From Abditibacteriota bacterium (GTDB lineage Bacteria; Armatimonadota; UBA5829), in contig JAGDAG010000158.1 of assembly GCA_017959625.1 (NCBI GenBank), forward strand, positions 1 through 5,443: DNA of 5,443 bases, in the 5' to 3' direction. Positions 1-5,443 of this stretch are shown in pieces. A program made the position numbers and the translations under genes. The notes under the pieces are model-generated. The model was not told where the DNA came from. It saw nothing but the letters and a program-made list of their open reading frames with translations, and did no database searches. Position 1 is the first letter of the stretch. Each line of letters begins with the position of its first letter.

Positions 1-777
1 AAAGGCCCGGTGCTGCTGCTGGATGCCGGAGACATATTTACCAGAGGCCCCGGCCGGAGCCTTGAGGGAAAGCCGGATATCGCCCTGATGAACCTGATGG
101 GCTACGACGCCGCCGCCATCGGCAACAACGAATTCAAGGGCGACGAATACAAGGGCAGCCCCACGCCCCGTTCCATGGAGATACTGGCGGAAAGGCAGAA
201 AGAAGCGGCTTTCCCGTTTTTGTGCGCCAACGTGTATAAGGACGGAAAGCGGGCCTTCACGCCGTATATCATAAAGGAAGCGCAGGGCCTGAAGATAGGT
301 ATATTCGGAGTCACCGCCCCCACCAGCCGCAGTTACGGCTCCACAAAGGGCTACACGTTTACCGAAGCGGTGGACGAAGCGGAGAAGGTGATAGCCGAGC
401 TCAGGCCCGCCGCGGATATCATCATCTGCCTTTCCCATGCCGGGGTGATAGACGACATAGTCATGGCCAACCGCTATAAGGATATAGACCTTATAGTGGG
501 AGGGCACACCCACACCTGGCTCCACACTCCGCTTTTCTCCTCTGCGGGAAAGCCCGTGAAGGACAAAAACGTAAACGGGGTCATAGTGTGCTCCGCCGGA
601 GAATACGGAGTGGCGGTGGGCAGGATAGACCTCAGGCTCGCCCTTCAGGACGACGGCAGCTGGGCCGTGAGCAGATATACCTCCCGGCTGGTGCCTATGA
701 CCGGCGAATACAAGGACGATCCCGAGGCGGCGGCCCTGCTGAAAAAATACTGGCAGCCCCTGGGGCTGGTGAAATAA
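1..777 (+). CDS. Calcineurin-like metallophosphatase, 5'-nucleotidase (UshA/CpdB) type, 5'-truncated by window
   Basis: The reading frame is open from the first base (KGPVLLLDAGDIFTRGPG...) to a TAA at 775-777, so the true start lies upstream; the GTG at position 10 sits inside a conserved beta strand and is not a credible start. Numbering codons from base 1, metallophosphatase motifs appear in order: DAGD (8-11), GNNEF (41-45), LSHAG with His146, and GGHTHT with His169 and His171. The spacing and the phrase GYDAAAIGNNEF match the N-terminal domain of 5'-nucleotidases, which hydrolyse nucleotides or related phosphoesters with two metal ions, usually in the periplasm. The first metal motif (DxH) and any signal peptide would lie outside the window. 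The protein stops about 85 residues after GGHTHT, so it lacks the C-terminal substrate-specificity domain of UshA. Where UshA has the catalytic dyad His117/Asp120 (GNHEFD), this protein reads GNNEFK, so activity may be altered. The fold is well supported; the substrate is unknown. Confidence 0.88.
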   Translation, partial: KGPVLLLDAGDIFTRGPGRSLEGKPDIALMNLMGYDAAAIGNNEFKGDEYKGSPTPRSMEILAERQKEAAFPFLCANVYKDGKRAFTPYIIKEAQGLKIGIFGVTAPTSRSYGSTKGYTFTEAVDEAEKVIAELRPAADIIICLSHAGVIDDIVMANRYKDIDLIVGGHTHTWLHTPLFSSAGKPVKDKNVNGVIVCSAGEYGVAVGRIDLRLALQDDGSWAVSRYTSRLVPMTGEYKDDPEAAALLKKYWQPLGLVK

Positions 778-783
778 CGCGGC

Positions 784-822
784 AAAAAAAGCCGCCCCGC
801 AGAAAGGGGCGGCGATTTTTTT
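784..822. terminator. Bidirectional intrinsic terminator between convergent genes
   Basis: A perfect 8-bp GC stem, gccgcccc (791-798) and ggggcggc (806-813), encloses a 7-base loop. It is followed on the plus strand by a T run (816-822) and preceded by an A run (784-790), which becomes the T run for minus-strand transcription. The A and T runs can also pair and extend the stem. It therefore can end both the metallophosphatase transcript, whose stop codon is at 775-777, and the convergent transcript of the secreted protein. The stop codon of the latter (821-823) overlaps the outer edge of the element. Confidence 0.9.
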
Positions 823-3433
823 ACCGGTCCAGCGGAAAATCCACGTCTCCGGCAAAAGGGTGGAAGCGGTTCCACGTATAACAGAGGGGCCCCGGGACCA
901 CCAGTACCTTTTCTTTGTCATATACGGCGGATTCGGTGAGGGAAAGGATATGTTTTTTTTCGCTTTTTGCAAGCCCCAGCCCCTTTGCCGAAAGCCCCAG
1001 CATATAGGGGTTCAGGTCGGAGCACCGGAAAAACCCTCCGTCGCTTATGTAACTCAGAGAGGAATCTATGGCCTTTTGCGCGTTTTCCGCGTCTCCCAGC
1101 CAGCCGTATATATTAAAGGAGCCCGCGCCGTGGAAGTCGTCGGCGGAGGGAGCCCCCTTCCACAGCCGCCTGCCTTCGCCGTCGTAGGAAACGCTTTCCA
1201 GCCCCTTCTTTACCGAGGCAAGATATTTGTCGTCTCCCGTAAGCTCCCATGCCGATATCAGGCCGCTCATATTGCGCACCTGCCAGTTGGACCAGGTCCA
1301 CGAACCGTCCTCCTTCTGGGCGTTCACTATCCTGTCCGCCCATTTCCTGCCCCAATTGTCGAAGCGGCTCTCCCCCGCAAGATGCATATAAAGCACTGCC
1401 TTTATCAGGTGGTAAAGCTGGTTGGAGCCCGATTCCGCCTGATCGTATTTTATATACGTGTCCAGGGCCCGGGCTGCAAGGGCTTTTGCTTCCGCCGCCT
1501 TTTCCGGCAGGCCGTATTTCCCGAAGATATACGCCGCCGCCGCAAAGCCGTCGGCTCCTATGCCGTCTCCGAAGGTGCTGGCGTGGGGATTGTAGAAGCC
1601 CGCGCCGAAGCGGCCGGTCTTAAGTACGTTTTCCGCCAGTCGGATGACCGCTTTCTGGTCGTTGGGGTATCCCATAAAGGGGATCACCCTTATCTTCGCC
1701 TTCCTGCATTCGGCGGAAAATTCCAGAGACAGGCCGGAAAGCACTCCGCCCCGCCGTCCGCCCTTTTCGGTACGGGCAGTTATGCGCCGGGGCTTTTTGT
1801 CCCACATCACCAGAAGCGATACCCCGGCTCCCTGATCGGGAACGTCGGTTTCTCCCATGCCGTTGCCGCCGCTGATTATGATATACGGAAAATCCGGCTC
1901 GGCGATATCCAGCCCCCGGGCGGCTGCCCTGTGGAGCCCGTCGGGAAAGGTGATCTCCTCCGGCCCCCAGCTGCCCGGCCTGAACCAGAAGCCGTTTTCC
2001 GCAAGAGAGCCCAGCTCGATCACGTTTTCCCCCTTTCCGTCAAAGGAAAAGGTGAGAGAGGGGGGAGTGTCCATATCTCCCAGCCAATACTCGCATAAGG
2101 CGCTCACGCTTCTGCCGGCTCCCCTCCAGGAGCGGGTGAAACGCCATTTCCCGTTTTTGTAAACCAGGGGTGAATCCTTCACCGCGCCGGTGAGCTTTTC
2201 CTCCGGGCCTATGGTGCAGAGGTGCCTCATTTCGTCCATTTTCTGCACCATGGTGAGCTGCGGAGCGTCGCCGTAAGGCCTGATGTCCACCGGGCGCCTG
2301 TCGTGCTTGAAGAAAAGGATCAGGTCTTCTCCCGGCAGTATGCCTCCCTTCAGCCCCTCGTACAGCCTTTCCATAAGCTCAAGCCGTACCACCGGGGTGA
2401 ACCGTTCCTCCTCCGCCAGGGCGCACATGCTTCTTGCGGTGTCGTGGAGATAGTGTATCTCCTGGTTGTCGTTGAAGCCCAGCAGGCCGTAGCGGCTGTC
2501 GTATATGCTGCTTAAGTAGTTGCCGGCTATGTAGTTCATTTTGTCCGGGGTATAGGGCGCCAGGGCCCTCATAGGGTCAACGGCCTTCCCGTCCAGCAGC
2601 CTGGAGGAGGGAGTGGCGCAGGCGGTATAGCGCAGGCCCGCCCGGGCGGGGGCGGCTATGCCCGCTCTGCCCTTTTCCGGCGCCAGGGTGATCTCCGCGG
2701 TGTTCTCCCTGCCGTATTCAAAGCGTCCGGTGATATAGCGCCCCCTGTCCCAGGTGACCCCCACCCGGGCGTCCTTTCCGTTTATCTTCGCCGACGCCAC
2801 GGCGCCGCGGCTTCCCGGGATATACAGGGCCGTTTCCTCGCTCTTCCAGCCGGCGGGCACGAAAAACCGGGCGGAAAAGACCGCCTCCGTTTCCGTTTCC
2901 ACGCTTTCTCCCGGCGCCACCTCCCTGCCGCCGCACTTCCAGCGTTCTATGACGGTCCTGGAGACGTCCGCCGCCGCGTCGGTGGTATAAAGCCGGAAGC
3001 CGGCGAGAAGGGCGCCCCAGCCGTCTTCGGGGTATTTGTCCGTAAGCCGCAGATACACCGTATCGGAAACGGCGGCAAAGGGGGTCAGGTCCACCAGGGT
3101 GAGCCCCGCCAGAGTGTCGCAGGCTTCGAAGTCGCACACCTTCTGCCACGTTTTATTGTCGCAGGAGGCCTCGGCGCAGAACTGGGTGCGTATATCCAGC
3201 AGCAGAAAAGCGCAGCGTCCCTTTTTCAGCCCGAATCTGTAGGTATAAAACATTTTCCGGTCCGCTACGCGGATAAAGGGTTTGAAGGGGTCGGAGCCTA
3301 CCTCCCTCAGGGCGCTGTTTTCCTCGAACAGATATTTTGCTTCTTCGGGCGATCCCGCCGTCACGTCTTTCACCGAAAACGCCCACAGGGGGGCGCAGAA
3401 AGCCAGCAGGCAGAAAAGGAGTATGTTTTTCAT
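821..3433 (-). CDS. Secreted large protein with beta-sandwich module and alpha/alpha-toroid-like C-terminal region; putative glycan-active enzyme
   Basis: This is a complete 870-residue protein. The start ATG (3431-3433) is supported by an upstream GGTGA and by an immediate signal peptide, MKNILLFCLLAFCAPLWA, with likely cleavage near residue 18 or 19. Residues about 28-150 look like a galactose-binding or discoidin-like beta module (alternating strands, ending GWGALLAGFRLYT) with five cysteines between 74 and 105. Residues about 170-255 look like a second beta-rich segment. Residues about 300-360 are helical, and about 430-590 are mixed and beta-rich. Residues about 590-825 are amphipathic helix pairs with aromatic and acidic loops, including QKEDGSWTWSNWQVRN (706-721) and the following AWELTGDDKYL. 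Such spacing is typical of alpha/alpha toroids, as in six-hairpin glycosidases and polysaccharide lyases. I do not recognise a specific family or a definite catalytic residue, so enzymatic function is inference. Transcription diverges from the GH38 gene and converges on the metallophosphatase. No lipobox or C-terminal anchor is evident, so it is probably periplasmic or released. Confidence 0.85.
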   Translation of the reverse strand: MKNILLFCLLAFCAPLWAFSVKDVTAGSPEEAKYLFEENSALREVGSDPFKPFIRVADRKMFYTYRFGLKKGRCAFLLLDIRTQFCAEASCDNKTWQKVCDFEACDTLAGLTLVDLTPFAAVSDTVYLRLTDKYPEDGWGALLAGFRLYTTDAAADVSRTVIERWKCGGREVAPGESVETETEAVFSARFFVPAGWKSEETALYIPGSRGAVASAKINGKDARVGVTWDRGRYITGRFEYGRENTAEITLAPEKGRAGIAAPARAGLRYTACATPSSRLLDGKAVDPMRALAPYTPDKMNYIAGNYLSSIYDSRYGLLGFNDNQEIHYLHDTARSMCALAEEERFTPVVRLELMERLYEGLKGGILPGEDLILFFKHDRRPVDIRPYGDAPQLTMVQKMDEMRHLCTIGPEEKLTGAVKDSPLVYKNGKWRFTRSWRGAGRSVSALCEYWLGDMDTPPSLTFSFDGKGENVIELGSLAENGFWFRPGSWGPEEITFPDGLHRAAARGLDIAEPDFPYIIISGGNGMGETDVPDQGAGVSLLVMWDKKPRRITARTEKGGRRGGVLSGLSLEFSAECRKAKIRVIPFMGYPNDQKAVIRLAENVLKTGRFGAGFYNPHASTFGDGIGADGFAAAAYIFGKYGLPEKAAEAKALAARALDTYIKYDQAESGSNQLYHLIKAVLYMHLAGESRFDNWGRKWADRIVNAQKEDGSWTWSNWQVRNMSGLISAWELTGDDKYLASVKKGLESVSYDGEGRRLWKGAPSADDFHGAGSFNIYGWLGDAENAQKAIDSSLSYISDGGFFRCSDLNPYMLGLSAKGLGLAKSEKKHILSLTESAVYDKEKVLVVPGPLCYTWNRFHPFAGDVDFPLDR

Positions 3434-3436
3434 AAG

Positions 3437-3441
3437 TCACC
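3437..3441 (-). promoter_or_regulatory. Ribosome binding site of the secreted-protein gene
   Basis: Reading the minus strand, GGTGA lies three bases before the ATG at 3433. It is short and close, hence probably a modest site. It is the only Shine-Dalgarno-like sequence near this start, and the signal peptide beginning directly at this methionine supports the choice. Confidence 0.55.
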
Positions 3442-3458
3442 ATATATTTGTTTTTTAT

Positions 3459-3487
3459 ACTATAACACAAAAAGCGGGCAAAAGCAA
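3459..3487 (-). promoter_or_regulatory. Probable sigma70-type promoter for the secreted-protein gene
   Basis: On the minus strand, TTGCTT (3487-3482) and TATAGT (3464-3459) are separated by exactly 17 bases. Both hexamers are close to the housekeeping consensus. Transcription would start near 3452, giving a leader of about 19 bases before the ATG. The surrounding AT-rich tract contrasts with the GC-rich genes. An overlapping alternative, TTGCCC with TATAAA and a 16-base spacer, also exists. Confidence 0.6.
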
Positions 3488-3505
3488 GAAGGGGTATGCT
3501 ATAAT
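3477..3505 (+). promoter_or_regulatory. Probable extended -10 promoter for the GH38 gene
   Basis: TATAAT (3500-3505) is a perfect -10 box preceded by TG one base upstream (3497-3498), forming the extended -10 motif TGCTATAAT. The -35 position, 17 bases upstream, reads GGCAAA (3477-3482) and is a poor match, as is usual for extended -10 promoters. A transcript starting near 3512 would have a leader of about 39 bases. The -35 region touches that of the divergent minus-strand promoter, so the two may be co-regulated or compete. Confidence 0.65.
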
Positions 3506-3537
3506 AAAAGCAGATCCATACGGCGGAAGCCGAAAAC

Positions 3538-3544
3538 AGAGGAG
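3538..3544 (+). promoter_or_regulatory. Ribosome binding site of the GH38 gene
   Basis: AGAGGAG lies six bases before the ATG at 3551. It is a strong purine-rich Shine-Dalgarno sequence at a good distance. It fixes the start just ahead of the conserved first beta strand (KAIIIRANHFDPVW). Confidence 0.8.
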
Positions 3545-3550
3545 CAGCAT

Positions 3551-5443
3551 ATGGAAAAAACCAAGGCGATAATAATAAGGGCGAACCATTTCGATCCCGT
3601 ATGGCGGCGGTGCTGGGACCGTCCCTTTTACGACGGGGGGCGCCGCTTTGCTTCCTACAGGGAGATAGAAGGTTATTTTTTTGACGACGCCCTGGAGTCG
3701 GGGGAAGCCTTTTCCTGCGAATCGGCGTGGACCATACGGAAATATCTGGAAAAGCATCCGGAAAGGCTCGAAGAGGTGAAACGGCTCCACGGGGAAGGGA
3801 AGTTTGAGCTGCTGGGAGCCGGGGAAAACATCATAGACACCAATATGCCCGGCACGGAATGCCTTATCCGCAACCTGGTGATCGGCCTTTTGTGGGGCAG
3901 GGACACCTTCGGGGAAACTCCTTCCATACCCTGCTTCACCGACGTGTTCGGCTCTTCCTGCCAGCTGCCCCAGCTGGTGAGGGGCTGCGGCATGCTGCCC
4001 TGGATATTTCAGCTTGATTACAACGTTCCCGACGGCCCCGTGTGGAAGGGCGTCGACGGCTCCTGCGTGGCGTGGGGCTTTCCGGATACCGCGCCCGGGT
4101 GCTGCCCCTGCGACGTGATACCCTTCGGCAAGCATGAGCCCTGCTCTCACTGCAGGGGCGAGGGCTGCCCGGAATGCGGCGGGAGAGGCTTTCTGCCGGT
4201 TTACACGGCCGTCCTCAACAAAATGCCGGAAAACGTCCCCGAAGGGGCAAAGGTCCTCAGGTGCAATCTGGCCGGCGAGGAGATACTTCCGGACAAAGAG
4301 CTGGGCAGGCATATACGCGAAATGAACGCCGCTTCCGCGGACCTGCATTTCGAAGCGGGGGTCATGAAGGATCTGCTGCCTTACGTCAGGGAGCATATCG
4401 CCCTGGCGGACAGCCCCGGGGACGTAAGCGGCAGGGCCGAAAACAACCCCGCCCAGACAGGCTGCTACGTGAGCCGCATAAAAGTGAAGCAGCTGGAGCG
4501 GGAGATCGAAAGCCTTATGGCGGCCTGCGAGGCCCGGGACGCCCTTCTGGATAACGGCAGGCAGCATGAGGCCCTCAGGGAGATCTGGCGGGATATCACT
4601 TTTATCTGCCAGCACGACGCCGTCACCGGCGACCACATAGACCAGGCTTACGGCGAGATCACGGAGTTTGAAGAGGATATCAGAAAAAGGCTCCTTGGCT
4701 GCCTGGAGAGCGTAAAGGCCCCGGGAGAAGGCTTTGTGGTTTACAACCACAACGGCTTTGCCGCCGACCTTCCGGCGCGGACCCCCTTCCGCCATCCGGA
4801 GGTGCGGGACGCGGAAGGAGAGCCGGTGCCGGTTTATTCCGACGGCAGCTTCACGGCAAAAGGCGTGGAGGCTTTTTCCGCCAAGGCCTACAGCATCTGC
4901 GAAGGCGAGCCGCAGACTCCCCGAAAGGGGAAAGAGGGCGTCTATTCCATGGACGGTTTTACCCTGACGGCAGGCCCCTGCGGCATAGAAAAGGCGGAGC
5001 ATTCCCGCTTCGGCCGCTTTACCGGGACGGACTTTTATTTCGGCGAGCCGGTGCTGGAAACGGATATCGGCGACCCCTGGTGCACCCGCCATAAGGACCG
5101 GACCCGGGACCGGCTTTCCGCTTATACCCGGCTGGAGGGAGTGGAGATATATCCCCACGAGATACGCATAAACTATTCCGGCAGGCACCCCAAGGGGACC
5201 GGGCACCTCGCCAGCGACGCCGCCATGATATTCGATTTTGCCTGGAGCCAGACCTTCGTCCTCAGGGAGGGGACGGGGCGCATAGACGTGGAGACCCGGG
5301 TCAGATGGTTCACCGGGAACTGCCGTCTGCGGCTGGCCTTCCCTTCGGCGTCGTCTGCGGACGAGGGCGTTTACGAAGTTCCGGGAGCGGTGATAAAAAG
5401 GCCCCGTTACGAACATACCGGCTACGATCCGCTTTCCGGGGCG
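3551..5443 (+). CDS. Glycoside hydrolase family 38 alpha-mannosidase, 3'-truncated by window
   Basis: The frame is open for 631 residues from ATG to the window edge with no stop; GH38 proteins are usually about 800-1050 residues, so the C-terminal part is missing. The enzyme class is a retaining, zinc-dependent alpha-mannosidase. Visible landmarks are NHFDPVW (12-18, with His13 and Asp15 as zinc ligands), TDVFGSSCQLPQL (130-142, with Asp131 as nucleophile and zinc ligand), and the three-helix middle domain ending in QHDAVTG (354-360, with His355 as the fourth ligand). A beta-sandwich region starts near residue 395 and includes RIDVETRVRWF (577-587) and LAFPSA (595-600), followed by a VPGAVIKRPRYE stretch typical of family members. 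There is no signal peptide, so it is probably cytoplasmic, acting on imported mannosides. An unusual Cys-rich stretch at 184-214 contains two tandem CxxCxGxG motifs. The gene has its own promoter and a good ribosome binding site. Family assignment is strong; linkage specificity cannot be read from the sequence. Confidence 0.93.
   Translation, partial: MEKTKAIIIRANHFDPVWRRCWDRPFYDGGRRFASYREIEGYFFDDALESGEAFSCESAWTIRKYLEKHPERLEEVKRLHGEGKFELLGAGENIIDTNMPGTECLIRNLVIGLLWGRDTFGETPSIPCFTDVFGSSCQLPQLVRGCGMLPWIFQLDYNVPDGPVWKGVDGSCVAWGFPDTAPGCCPCDVIPFGKHEPCSHCRGEGCPECGGRGFLPVYTAVLNKMPENVPEGAKVLRCNLAGEEILPDKELGRHIREMNAASADLHFEAGVMKDLLPYVREHIALADSPGDVSGRAENNPAQTGCYVSRIKVKQLEREIESLMAACEARDALLDNGRQHEALREIWRDITFICQHDAVTGDHIDQAYGEITEFEEDIRKRLLGCLESVKAPGEGFVVYNHNGFAADLPARTPFRHPEVRDAEGEPVPVYSDGSFTAKGVEAFSAKAYSICEGEPQTPRKGKEGVYSMDGFTLTAGPCGIEKAEHSRFGRFTGTDFYFGEPVLETDIGDPWCTRHKDRTRDRLSAYTRLEGVEIYPHEIRINYSGRHPKGTGHLASDAAMIFDFAWSQTFVLREGTGRIDVETRVRWFTGNCRLRLAFPSASSADEGVYEVPGAVIKRPRYEHTGYDPLSGA
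4100..4192 (+). other. Cys-rich tandem CxxCxGxG motif inside the GH38 catalytic domain
   Basis: Residues 184-214 of the mannosidase contain Cys184, Cys185, Cys187, Cys198, Cys201, Cys206 and Cys209. The core is two back-to-back CxxCxGxG units, CSHCRGEG (198-205) and CPECGGRG (206-213), the repeat type known from the DnaJ zinc-finger region. Four cysteines with this spacing could bind one structural zinc in the cytoplasm. It lies about 55 residues after the nucleophile Asp131, in the segment between the first catalytic motif block and the middle domain. Metal binding is inference. Confidence 0.7.

Noticed and set aside
588..881. A 97-codon plus-strand frame crossing the end of the metallophosphatase gene and the terminator
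   Set aside because: It is Arg- and Gly-rich, out of frame with the phosphatase motifs, and reads through a strong terminator. It is not a credible gene.
860..2098. A 412-codon open frame on the plus strand, antisense to the secreted-protein gene
   Set aside because: No domain pattern or convincing ribosome binding site is present, and it is fully contained in a gene with a clear signal peptide and globular composition. I treat it as a composition-driven shadow.
3470..3511. Three copies of AAAAGC in the divergent spacer (3470, 3480 and 3506)
   Set aside because: The copies are short, unevenly spaced and A-rich, as expected by chance in an AT-rich promoter region. I see no convincing palindromic operator there.
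3455..5416. A 653-codon open frame on the minus strand, antisense to the GH38 gene
   Set aside because: Its translation has a biased, low-information composition rich in Arg, Pro, Gly and Ala, with no recognisable motif, and it covers the divergent promoters. The plus strand encodes unmistakable GH38 motifs with a good ribosome binding site. Long antisense frames are expected in GC-rich genes.
1..5443. Search for CRISPR arrays, tRNA or rRNA genes, insertion sequences and long repeats
   Set aside because: Nothing was found by eye. Coding sequence fills nearly all of the window, and no repeated units, terminal inverted repeats or RNA-gene signatures stood out.

Overview
The window is 5.4 kb of dense, GC-rich bacterial DNA with three protein-coding genes and little non-coding sequence. 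Two of the genes run off the window. The signals are bacterial: Shine-Dalgarno sites, sigma70-type -10 boxes and an intrinsic terminator. Codon use is distinctive. Third positions are mostly G or C, yet isoleucine is mainly ATA; in the third gene I counted about 20 ATA, 12 ATC and no ATT. The secreted protein with a signal peptide and the carbohydrate enzyme suggest a free-living or gut glycan-degrading bacterium, perhaps an uncultured lineage. The sequence alone does not fix the phylum.

Layout: (1) Positions 1-777, plus strand, hold the 3' part of a calcineurin-like metallophosphatase gene of the 5'-nucleotidase (UshA/CpdB) type. It ends right after the phosphatase domain, and its GNHE motif is altered. 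(2) Positions 778-822 hold a strong hairpin flanked by A and T runs, a bidirectional terminator between two convergent genes. (3) Positions 821-3433, minus strand, encode a complete 870-residue secreted protein. It has an N-terminal signal peptide, a probable beta-sandwich module and a C-terminal alpha-helical toroid-like region resembling six-hairpin glycosidases or polysaccharide lyases; I cannot name the family. (4) Positions 3434-3550 are a 117-bp divergent intergenic region with a promoter on each strand, the two -35 regions touching. (5) Positions 3551-5443, plus strand, encode the first 631 residues of a glycoside hydrolase family 38 alpha-mannosidase, which continues past the window. 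All four expected zinc-site residues are visible. The catalytic domain also carries an unusual cysteine-rich stretch with two tandem CxxCxGxG motifs.

The secreted toroid protein and the mannosidase, which lacks a signal peptide, are divergently transcribed from a shared control region. This fits a small glycan-utilisation locus: the exported protein would act on a polymer or glycoconjugate outside the cytoplasm and the GH38 enzyme would trim imported mannosides inside. That link is inference. The metallophosphatase is convergent and need not belong to the same pathway.
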